A program made the translations under genes and the position numbers. Of a DNA stretch of 64,000 bases, positions 53,247-61,166 are shown piece by piece (the first letter of the stretch is position 1; every line of letters begins with the position of its first letter). The stretch is from Deltaproteobacteria bacterium. GTDB taxonomy: Bacteria > Desulfobacterota > Desulfuromonadia > Desulfuromonadales > Geopsychrobacteraceae. Where the stretch lies: NCBI GenBank assembly GCA_024276935.1, contig JAJRWH010000073.1, positions 1 to 64,000 on the forward strand. The letters are read 5' to 3'. The notes beneath the pieces are model-generated. The model saw only the letters and a program-made list of their open reading frames with translations, was not told the DNA's origin and did no database searches.

Positions 53247-54422
53247 TTAGCGGTCGATTTCCCCGAGTACGATATCGAGAGTTCCGATAGTCGCGATTAC
53301 GTCAGCCAGCAAAACACCTTCAACCATCTGCGGCAATGCCTGCAGATTGACAAAGGATGGCGGGCGAATCTTCATGCGATAGGGATGAGGGGAACCATCC
53401 GAAACCAGATAGTAGCCGAGCTCGCCCTTGGGGGCTTCAATCCCGACATAAATCTCACCCTCTTCAGGCTTGAACCCTTCCGTGACAATTTTGAAGTGAT
53501 GAATCAGGCCCTCAATCGTATTGACAACATCTTTTTTGGGCGGCAGGCAAACCTGCGGACAATCCGCCAGGATGGGGCCCGGCTTCAACTTGTCAAGCCC
53601 TTGCAAAATGATACGTGCCGATTGACGCATCTCATCAAGACGCACCTTGTAGCGAGCGAAAGTATCACCTTCGGTCCGGGTCGGAACCTCAAAATCGAAA
53701 TCACTGTAGTTGCAGTACGGATCGTCGCGACGCAGATCCCAGTCAACACCCGAAGCACGTAATGCCGGGCCGGACAGACCAATATCAACGGCATCTTCAC
53801 CACTGATATAGCCAACGTCAATCGTCCGTTTCTGCCAGATCTTGTTGCCGGTCAGCAGGCCTTCGTAGGTTTCGAGATGGCCTTCCATTGACTCGGTAAA
53901 CTTGCGGATATCATCAACAAGCCCTTCGGGCAGATCCTCAGACAGTCCACCAACCCGAAAATAGTTGGAGGTCATCCGGGCGCCGGAGATTTTCTCATAA
54001 ATGTCGATAATCTCTTCACGCTCACGGAAGCAGTAAAGAAAAACCGTCATCGCACCAATATCGAGAGCATGGGTCGCCAACCACACCAGGTGGCTCTTGA
54101 TCCGGGTCAGTTCAGCCATAATGACGCGGATGGTGTTGGCCCGCTCAGGAATCTTGTCCGTAATTCCCAGCAGCTTTTCGACCGCCAGCACATAGCCCAG
54201 GTTGTTGCTCATCGGGGCCAGGTAGTCGAGCCGATCCGTCAACGGAATCACCTGATGATAGGTGCGATGCTCCGACAATTTCTCGGTGCCACGATGGAGA
54301 AAACCGATATGTGGCGTTGCCTTAACAACAATTTCGCCATCGAGTTCCAGGATCAGCTGCAACACACCGTGTGTCGACGGGTGCTGAGGTCCCATATTGA
54401 TGGTCATCGTTTCGGTTGCCAT
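53247..54422 (-). CDS. nuoD: NADH-quinone oxidoreductase subunit D
   Basis: MGPQHPSTHGVLQLILELDGE; GFLHRGTEKL. Confidence 0.96.
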   Translation of the reverse strand: MATETMTINMGPQHPSTHGVLQLILELDGEIVVKATPHIGFLHRGTEKLSEHRTYHQVIPLTDRLDYLAPMSNNLGYVLAVEKLLGITDKIPERANTIRVIMAELTRIKSHLVWLATHALDIGAMTVFLYCFREREEIIDIYEKISGARMTSNYFRVGGLSEDLPEGLVDDIRKFTESMEGHLETYEGLLTGNKIWQKRTIDVGYISGEDAVDIGLSGPALRASGVDWDLRRDDPYCNYSDFDFEVPTRTEGDTFARYKVRLDEMRQSARIILQGLDKLKPGPILADCPQVCLPPKKDVVNTIEGLIHHFKIVTEGFKPEEGEIYVGIEAPKGELGYYLVSDGSPHPYRMKIRPPSFVNLQALPQMVEGVLLADVIATIGTLDIVLGEIDR

Positions 54423-54470
54423 TTTATGCCTCTTCCGTAAAAGGAATTTGATTCGGTATCACTTGAAATC

Positions 54471-54950
54471 TCAGGAAAGACGCCCCTGATAGGGCTCACG
54501 ATCAGGTCCCTGAACCGGATAGTCCTTGCGCAGCGGATGGCCCTGCCAATCTTCCGGCAACAGGATACGACGCAGATCGGGATGATTATTGAAAGAAATC
54601 CCCATCAGGTCCCAACATTCACGCTCGTGCCAATTGGCCGTTGACCAGACACCCGAAACCGTATCGACCCGCGGGTCTTGCTCTGCAACCAGAATCTTCA
54701 CCCGCAAGCGGCTCTTGGTGGAAATATTGTAAAGATTGTAAACCACCTCAAAACGCGGGGTGCGGCCCAGGTAATCGACACCGCAGAGATCGCTGAGGAA
54801 ATTGAAACCACAGTCATCGCGCAGGTAGGTACAGATCTCTACAATCTCACCCGCCTCAACAGTTACCGTCGTTTCACCTCGATGCTCAACCTCGGCAAGT
54901 ACCGACGCGCCAAATTTCCCCTTGAGTTTTTCAACAACTTGTTTGCTCAT
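54471..54950 (-). CDS. nuoC: NADH-quinone oxidoreductase subunit C
   Basis: NWHERECWDLMGISFNNHPDLRRILLPEDWQGHPLRKDYP. Confidence 0.95.
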   Translation of the reverse strand: MSKQVVEKLKGKFGASVLAEVEHRGETTVTVEAGEIVEICTYLRDDCGFNFLSDLCGVDYLGRTPRFEVVYNLYNISTKSRLRVKILVAEQDPRVDTVSGVWSTANWHERECWDLMGISFNNHPDLRRILLPEDWQGHPLRKDYPVQGPDREPYQGRLS

Positions 54951-54985
54951 CGCATTAGTCCTGTCTTCGTACTGACGGGCCCTGT

Positions 54986-55501
54986 TCAGGCCTCGTTAAC
55001 GACTTCACCGACGCCGATGGCGGCACCGAAGCTGTTGCGCTCCTTCATGATCTTTTCCTGCAACTTCATCAGACCATAAAGAAGACCCTCGGGGCGGGGC
55101 GGACAACCGGGCACATAAACATCAACCGGCAGCTCCTCATCAATCCCCTGGATCACGCTGTAGGTATCGAAAATACCGCCCGAAGAAGCACAGGCTCCCA
55201 TGGCGATAACATATTTGGGCTCAGGCATCTGCTCATAGACTGTCCTGATGACCGGCATCATCTTCTTGGTCACCGTCCCGGCGATAAGGATGACATCGGC
55301 GTGGCGCGATGAGGCCCGAAAAAGAATCCCCATCCGGTCAAGGTCGAAACGGGCAGCACCGGCAGCCATCATTTCAATAGCACAGCAGGCCAGACCAAAA
55401 GTCATCGGCCACAGGGACTTGGCCCGCGACCAGTTCACCAGTTTGTCCAGGCTTGTGGTCACAAAACCGTTACCCAGGGTTTTCGTCTGCTCTACTCCCA
55501 T
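54986..55501 (-). CDS. nuoB: NADH-quinone oxidoreductase subunit B
   Basis: [49 protein letters not shown]; start 55501 preferred over 55522. Confidence 0.95.
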   Translation of the reverse strand: MGVEQTKTLGNGFVTTSLDKLVNWSRAKSLWPMTFGLACCAIEMMAAGAARFDLDRMGILFRASSRHADVILIAGTVTKKMMPVIRTVYEQMPEPKYVIAMGACASSGGIFDTYSVIQGIDEELPVDVYVPGCPPRPEGLLYGLMKLQEKIMKERNSFGAAIGVGEVVNEA

Positions 55502-55848
55502 TCCAGAGCTCCTTTTTTCCATACATAGACGAAGCCGACCAGGAGAATAATAATAAAGACTCCCATCTCGACAAAACCGAAAACCCCCAGACGCTTGAAC
55601 ATAACCGCCCAGGGATAGAGGAAGACTGCTTCAATATCAAAGAGGATAAAGAGCATGGCAATAATATAGAACTTGATCGAAAACCGATCCTGCGCCGAAC
55701 TGAGCAGCGGCATACCACACTCGTAAGGGGCCAGTTTGACATCAGTCGGCTTGTTCGGCCCGATCAGACGCGAAGCGACAACCGTCCCCACGGCGAAGGC
55801 AAAAGCGATCCCGATCAGGACGAGAATCGGCAGATAGTTCTCAAGCAT
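55492..55848 (-). CDS. nuoA: NADH-quinone oxidoreductase subunit A
   Basis: [41 protein letters not shown]; start ATG 55848. Confidence 0.95.
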   Translation of the reverse strand: MLENYLPILVLIGIAFAFAVGTVVASRLIGPNKPTDVKLAPYECGMPLLSSAQDRFSIKFYIIAMLFILFDIEAVFLYPWAVMFKRLGVFGFVEMGVFIIILLVGFVYVWKKGALEWE

Positions 55849-55933
55849 AAAACCCGCTCCTTCAAAAGCTTTGAATAATGACAGACCCACCAGACGCAGA
55901 TGGACCCTCGGCGTTTACGCCACAGCGTCCCGA

Positions 55934-55963
55934 AAATTAGGATAATTCCCCCCAACATGTCAA
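55934..55963 (-). promoter_or_regulatory. Putative promoter of the nuo operon (TTGACA-18-TAATTT)
   Basis: Minus-strand -35 TTGACA (55958-55963) and -10 TAATTT (55934-55939), upstream of nuoA. Confidence 0.5.
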
Positions 55964-55970
55964 GGAAAAA

Positions 55971-55986
55971 ATACAGTATACTGTAT
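55971..55986. promoter_or_regulatory. 16-bp perfect palindrome ATACAGTATACTGTAT, candidate operator
   Basis: Exact self-reverse-complement, 7 bp upstream of the putative nuo -35. Confidence 0.6.
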
Positions 55987-56172
55987 GCAATAAACCTGAC
56001 CGAAAGCATCGGTTTAATTGTTGATTTTACAAGGATTTTAGCAACAAAGAAGAGGGGATTGGGTGCTGAACCAACGACACAAAGCAACCCGGCAATATCG
56101 TACAAAAAATTCAAACACTGTTTGTTTCATTTCCGGGTCAATCGCTTGTCAATCATCCAGCGTATTGCCCGG

Positions 56173-57039
56173 TCAACTGCGTAATGCCTCAAGCTCTGCT
56201 TGACTGTAGCGATAGACCTCACGACAATAGTCACATGTCACCTCGGCACCACCCTGTTCCTCAATCATCGCTTCAAGCTCTTTTTGGCCAAGCCCGGCAA
56301 GCATGTCGCTGATTTGACGACGGCTGCAGGGGCAGCTGAACTCCAGGGGCAACTGCTGCTGAACCGAGAATGTCTGCCCGGCCAACACTCTTTCCAGGAC
56401 CCGCCTGGCATCATCCCCCTGACGCAACAGACTGGTCGTTGGGGGCAGAGTGCCAAGTCGATTTTCAAGTTGGGCAAGCTGCTCCTGATCACCCGGCGGC
56501 AGTGCCTGCACCAGAAAACCACCAGCCGCTGCAATCTCCCCCTCGCTATCAAGCTCAACCCCTACCGCAACACAGGATGGCACCTGTTCAGAATGGGTCA
56601 GATACCAGGCCAGATCATCACCAATCTCACTGGTCTGCAACTGCACCATGCTACGATAAGGCTCTTTGAGTCCCAGATCCTTGATCACATGCAGAAAACC
56701 GGCCCGACCTACGGCTCCGGCGACATCAAACCGATCATCGCGCGGTGGTAAATCTGCTTGCGGGTTTTGTAACTTGCCGCGGATGCTGCCATCGGCATCG
56801 GTTTCGACCATCAATCGGCCCAGGGGCCCATTGCCTTCAACCATCAGGGCCAGACGCTGATTCCCCTTAAGCAGACAACCCATCAGTGCGGCACCGGTCA
56901 ACAGCCGTCCCAGAGCCACCCGGGCGGTCAGGTCGGCCTGCTGACGGTGACAGATTTCACGCACCAGTTGCGTCGTGTCAGCCGCCGCTGCACGTAAGCG
57001 TCCATCTTCTGTAACAACTCGTATCAGATGATCCTGCAT
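56173..57039 (-). CDS. hslO: Hsp33 redox-regulated chaperone
   Basis: GRLLTGAALMGCLLKGNQRLALMVEGNGPLG; C-terminal CPCS...CDYC zinc motif. Confidence 0.93.
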   Translation of the reverse strand: MQDHLIRVVTEDGRLRAAAADTTQLVREICHRQQADLTARVALGRLLTGAALMGCLLKGNQRLALMVEGNGPLGRLMVETDADGSIRGKLQNPQADLPPRDDRFDVAGAVGRAGFLHVIKDLGLKEPYRSMVQLQTSEIGDDLAWYLTHSEQVPSCVAVGVELDSEGEIAAAGGFLVQALPPGDQEQLAQLENRLGTLPPTTSLLRQGDDARRVLERVLAGQTFSVQQQLPLEFSCPCSRRQISDMLAGLGQKELEAMIEEQGGAEVTCDYCREVYRYSQAELEALRS

Positions 57040-57144
57040 CGTCTTCTTTCTTCCGGTTATCAAATCCAAACAATCTCACCACCGGGGCAATCTTTCTCGC
57101 TGGTCCTTATTACCCTGGCATCTTTAGCAGTGAAAAAATCTGTT

Positions 57145-57423
57145 TCACGACGGGTCTTCCCTGCCCCGATCAGCACGTTTCATCTGCGCATTAACCTTGC
57201 CCGCACAAACGGCCATCGCAATCCCCTGGACGGCGCTGATCTGGGCCTCGCTGATACCTGCGTCCCTGGCAACGCCAAGGTAGTGCTCCATTCAGGGTTC
57301 GCACCCGGCAGCCATCGCCGCACTCAGACCGACCAGAATAGTCATATCTTGATCCAGCGCCGGGTCTTCGCGCACCAGGTCATAAAAATCACGATACATT
57401 TTTGCCGTTTCAGGTGACAACAT
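57145..57423 (-). CDS. Candidate selenoprotein: AhpD/carboxymuconolactone decarboxylase-like, 92 aa, in-frame UGA (Sec44)
   Basis: MLSPETAKMYRDFYDLVREDPALDQDMTILVGLSAAMAAGCEPUMEHYLGVARDAGISEAQISAVQGIAMAVCAGKVNAQMKRADRGREDPS; AAGGAG upstream of ATG 57423; TGA at 57292-57294 in the CxxC position. Confidence 0.85.
57264..57280 (-). promoter_or_regulatory. Putative bacterial SECIS hairpin
   Basis: CCUUGGC-GUU-GCCAGGG 7-bp stem; loop starts 18 nt after the UGA, G at the first loop position. Confidence 0.65.
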
Positions 57424-57495
57424 CTACCACTCCTTCACCATATAGAGGATACCCGGGAATATCCCTTGTATCTGTTCGTCTCTTAGCTGCACCTC

Positions 57496-58287
57496 TCAAC
57501 TGCGTAAACGCTTGCCAGAGCCGATCAGCCAGGCCGCCCAGACAAACAAGGCGACCGCCAGCAGGCTGCTCACACCGAACGCAACAGCAAAACTGGTATC
57601 ACCCACTCCAAGGATTGCGTGACGAAACCCGTCGATCAGATAGAACAGTGGATTCAGATATGAAAGATTACTCCAAGGTGGCGCAAGGATTGAAATCGGA
57701 TAAAAAACACCCCCCAGATAAATCAGGGGCAGAATCAGAAAATTACCGTACATCGACAGGGTATCGAAGTTTTTAGCGTAAATAGCCGCAATCAGCCCGA
57801 ACTGGGCAAAGAGAAAACTAGCCAGCACTGCCATTAAAATTGCCAGCAGTGGTGCCTCCCAGGGAAGTTCGGCAAACAGGGTTGAAATCAGCCAGGTCAC
57901 CAGACCAACCAACGCCCCGCGCAGCATAGCGGCCAACGTATAGGCCAGAATAAACTGTGGCGGCGAAACCGGCGTAACCAGCAGGTCAACGATCCCGCCA
58001 AGATAACGTGACATGAATAGCGATGATGAACAATTGGCGAATGAATTATTGATCACTCCCATCAGAATCAGACCGGGGATAACAAACTGGGCATAGTTGA
58101 AACCCTCAAGAACACTGATCCGCCCACCCAGAGTCGCCCCGAAAACAAACAGATAGAGAGACGCGGTAATAATCGGAGTCAGCAAAGTTTGCGATGCCAC
58201 CCGTAAAAAGCGCAAGACCTCTTTACGCAACAGGGTGACAAAAGGCAACCAGGGCTTGAACACTCCCTGACCATTGGAGCCGCTCAT
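57496..58287 (-). CDS. ABC-2 type transporter permease
   Basis: LLRKEVLRFLRVASQTLLTPIITASLYLFVFG; YLNPLFYLIDGFRHAILG. Confidence 0.92.
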   Translation of the reverse strand: MSGSNGQGVFKPWLPFVTLLRKEVLRFLRVASQTLLTPIITASLYLFVFGATLGGRISVLEGFNYAQFVIPGLILMGVINNSFANCSSSLFMSRYLGGIVDLLVTPVSPPQFILAYTLAAMLRGALVGLVTWLISTLFAELPWEAPLLAILMAVLASFLFAQFGLIAAIYAKNFDTLSMYGNFLILPLIYLGGVFYPISILAPPWSNLSYLNPLFYLIDGFRHAILGVGDTSFAVAFGVSSLLAVALFVWAAWLIGSGKRLRS

Positions 58288-59204
58288 GAGCCACCCCCAT
58301 CTCGGGTCAATTGCAGAAAAACTTCCTCCAGACCACTCTGGTCGGTTTCAAAATCGCTGATCCCAAGGTGCAAAGCCGACAGCTGGCGCAACAGGTCGGA
58401 CACGCCAGTGTCAGTTGGCAAACAGAGCAACAATTGCCGATTATTACCAACCAGGCGAGGATGGTAGTTTTCGAGCCCTGCCGGAATTGTTTCAAGCGGT
58501 CTGTCAATCCAGAGCTTGAGTGTCCGCCGGGAAAGCCGCCGAACCAGCTCACGGGTCGGTTCGAGCGCCACCAGCTCACCATGGTTCATGATGGCGATTC
58601 GGTCACACATCTGCTCGGCTTCTTCCAGATAGTGAGTGGTCAGCAAAATGGTGGTGCCGTTACGATTGATCTCGCGCATGAAATCCCACAGCCCATGGCG
58701 CAGTTCAACATCGACCCCGGCGGTGGGCTCATCGAGAATCAACAGTCGCGGACGATGGATCAACGCTTTGGCAATCATGAAGCGGCGTTTCATCCCGCCT
58801 GAAAGCTTGAGCATCACCTTATCAAGATGCGGACCCAGATCGAGCAGGTCAATCAGCTCCAAGCGCCATTCGGGATCATCCTCCACCCCGTAATAACCGG
58901 CGTGCAGCTTAAGGGCCTGGTCGATGGTACAGAAATTGTCGATGACAATCTCCTGATGAACCACCCCAAGCATCCGCCGGGTCTGGCGATAATGAGAGCG
59001 ATTGTCGTAACCAAAAGCAGTAATCCGACCTGAATCGATCCGGCAGATCCCCGAAACCATATTAATCGTGGTACTTTTACCGGCACCGTTGGGTCCGAGC
59101 AGGCCAAAAATTTCACCCTGATCAATATCAAAACTCAAGTTTTTGACTGCCGGCACGCCACCAAAAGCCTTTGACAAATTTTCTATGTGCAGTGCTTTTT
59201 CCAT
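58284..59204 (-). CDS. ABC transporter ATP-binding protein
   Basis: GLLGPNGAGKSTTINM, LSGGMKRRFMIAKALIHRPRLLILDEPTAGVDVELR; start ATG 59204 preferred. Confidence 0.94.
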   Translation of the reverse strand: MEKALHIENLSKAFGGVPAVKNLSFDIDQGEIFGLLGPNGAGKSTTINMVSGICRIDSGRITAFGYDNRSHYRQTRRMLGVVHQEIVIDNFCTIDQALKLHAGYYGVEDDPEWRLELIDLLDLGPHLDKVMLKLSGGMKRRFMIAKALIHRPRLLILDEPTAGVDVELRHGLWDFMREINRNGTTILLTTHYLEEAEQMCDRIAIMNHGELVALEPTRELVRRLSRRTLKLWIDRPLETIPAGLENYHPRLVGNNRQLLLCLPTDTGVSDLLRQLSALHLGISDFETDQSGLEEVFLQLTRDGGGS

Positions 59205-59461
59205 GGGGCGAACTATACTCTTCTGAAGCGCCAACTGGCAAGAGTTCGGTTGTTTCCCTGACCAAAAAAAGCAGAACCCTCGAGGGTCTCCACGACAGAC
59301 ATCCAAACTTTTTCCGGCAAAAGTCTGGGCCGAAATCTACCTCGAACTCCTTTTCACTTTCAGGTAGAAACAATCTGAGCGTTGGTCGAAGTCCCCGGCA
59401 CCTGCCGGTCTTGCTCAAAATGTGAAAAAATGATACCCAGATGATTTAAAGGAGAGAATAA

Positions 59462-60025
59462 ATGTCGAAACTTGATCGCATCACCACCGGTGGTGGCGAC
59501 AAAGGTGAAACCAGCCTGGTTGATGGCAGTCGGGTCGCCAAATGCTCACTGCGGGTCTGTGCCTATGGCTGCGTTGATGAACTCAATTCTATCATTGGGC
59601 TGATCTGCTGTGAGGATCTGCCCGATGGCCTGCCAAAGAAACTCCAGCTGATCCAGAATCAACTGTTCGATCTGGGCAGTGAACTGGCGACACCGCTGGC
59701 AGAGGACTGCAACAAGCCGGATTGGGGAATCACTCAATCACAAATAGAGCTTCTCGAAACCTGGCAGGAAGATGCCAACAATAAATTGCAACCAGCAGCC
59801 ACCTTTGTTCTGCCCGGTGGTTGCCGGGGAGCGGCTCTCTGTCACCTGGCACGAACAGTTGCCCGCCGTACCGAACGCGAGGTCGTTGCTCTGGCGGCAG
59901 AAGAAAAGGTTGCACCACTTTGTTTGCGCTACCTGAATCGACTCTCCGATCTTTTCTTCGTCTGGGCACGTCTCTGTAACAATGAAGGTCGTGATGATCT
60001 GCTGTGGCAACCTCAACGTAGTTGA
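59462..60025 (+). CDS. Cob(I)yrinic acid a,c-diamide adenosyltransferase, PduO type
   Basis: DRITTGGGDKGETSLVDGSRVAK; YGCVDELNSIIGL; LPGGCRGAALCHLARTVARRTERE; RYLNRLSDLFFVWAR. Confidence 0.93.
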   Translation: MSKLDRITTGGGDKGETSLVDGSRVAKCSLRVCAYGCVDELNSIIGLICCEDLPDGLPKKLQLIQNQLFDLGSELATPLAEDCNKPDWGITQSQIELLETWQEDANNKLQPAATFVLPGGCRGAALCHLARTVARRTEREVVALAAEEKVAPLCLRYLNRLSDLFFVWARLCNNEGRDDLLWQPQRS

Positions 60026-60429
60026 TAACTGGCAACACGCCAGCGTCCATCACTATCTTTGTGAATGACCAGCCGTTCAAGACGCTGATGACGACCAAAA
60101 GTACTTTGAAATTCGACCTGCATATAAATCCCCGGTGGGGCGGTTTCAAAAAAATCAAGGTGGCGGGCCAAAATCCTGCGTCGTGCTCGCACCTTTCCCA
60201 GAGGTTCACGGTAGGTCCGTAAAATCTGTTGCCATTTTTTTACCGATAATTGTGACTGAAAATAGCGGGTGCTGACCCGCCAGGCATCGACATAACGCTG
60301 CTGATCAAGCAGACCAAGATAGGCCTCAGCTTCGGCGAAAGCAACATCACGGGCCGACATCGGCACAGCCCCTGCCGGCACCGAAAGATATAGAAACAAA
60401 AAAAGCAAAAGAAATTTGCGCTGCAACAA
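60013..60429 (-). CDS. Secreted DUF4019-like hypothetical protein
   Basis: Signal peptide; AEAYLGLLDQQRYVDAWRVSTRYFQSQLSVKKW. Confidence 0.65.
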   Translation of the reverse strand: MLQRKFLLLFLFLYLSVPAGAVPMSARDVAFAEAEAYLGLLDQQRYVDAWRVSTRYFQSQLSVKKWQQILRTYREPLGKVRARRRILARHLDFFETAPPGIYMQVEFQSTFGRHQRLERLVIHKDSDGRWRVASYQLR

Positions 60430-60629
60430 ATCCTCCGAACGCTAAAGGGGGATAAAGACAAGTCAAAGTGTAACTGACTCCTCACCTCTTCTCTACAAAG
60501 AATCATAAATGACTGTCAGCATTTCATTACCGGCAACCCCTGGGGCAGAGCCAGGAGCAACACCTGGGCAATATTGTCCTTGCAGAAGAATCACCGCTTG
60601 CGCATCATAGCCAGTGAGGAGGAGAACGC

Positions 60630-61142
60630 ATGAATCAATCCCCGACAGAAGAGCCCCTGATCCCACGCCTGCTCACCAGCAACGCCCTGCGCGCCAACCT
60701 GAGCAAACATATGGATCTGAACAAGATGGCCGATGCCAAGGCCTCGATGATCCTTACTGCCTCATCACTGATTATCACCATTACTCTCACCCAGTACGAA
60801 CAGCTGCATCTGGCAACGGTACTTTTACTCGCCGGGGCGGGCCTGCTGGCCGTGGTGATGTCGATTCTGGCGATCATTCCGCCCTGGCATGCGACCGGAC
60901 GGACCAACCTGTTCTATTTCAGATCTTTTGCCGAACTGAGTGAAGAGGAATTCTGCCAACAGTTTCAGGAAACAATTCTCGACAAGCAGAAACTCTACGA
61001 TGCCTATCTGCACGAACTCTACTATCTGGGAAGATACCGCCTGACCCGTAAGTATGCTCTGGTGCGTAACGGGTTGTGGATTTTATTGTTCGGATTACTG
61101 TCGGCAACAGGATCAGAATTAATCCTCAGATTGGCTGTATAA
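60630..61142 (+). CDS. PycTM/DUF5706-like two-TM membrane protein
   Basis: MDLNKMADAKASMILTASSLIITITLTQ, HLATVLLLAGAGLLAVVMSILAIIPP, YLHELYYLGRYRLTRKYALVRNGLWILLFGLL; GGAGGAG RBS. Confidence 0.65.
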   Translation: MNQSPTEEPLIPRLLTSNALRANLSKHMDLNKMADAKASMILTASSLIITITLTQYEQLHLATVLLLAGAGLLAVVMSILAIIPPWHATGRTNLFYFRSFAELSEEEFCQQFQETILDKQKLYDAYLHELYYLGRYRLTRKYALVRNGLWILLFGLLSATGSELILRLAV

Positions 61143-61143
61143 G

Positions 61144-61160
61144 GCGTTGGGCGTTGGGCG
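61144..61160. repeat. Short GCGTTGG heptamer repeat (2.4 copies) directly after the stop codon
   Basis: TAA-GGCGTTGGGCGTTGGGCG. Confidence 0.85.
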
Positions 61161-61166
61161 AAATGA

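Noticed and set aside
57292-57294. UGA as a simple nonsense mutation (pseudogene)
   Set aside because: It replaces exactly the redox-active second Cys of CxxC, the frame stays open and family-like downstream, and a hairpin follows; the pseudogene explanation is less likely but not excluded
57028-57417. 129-aa ORF on + over 57028-57417
   Set aside because: Opposite the candidate selenoprotein; no family signature, while the minus-strand frame has RBS, AhpD motif and SECIS-like hairpin
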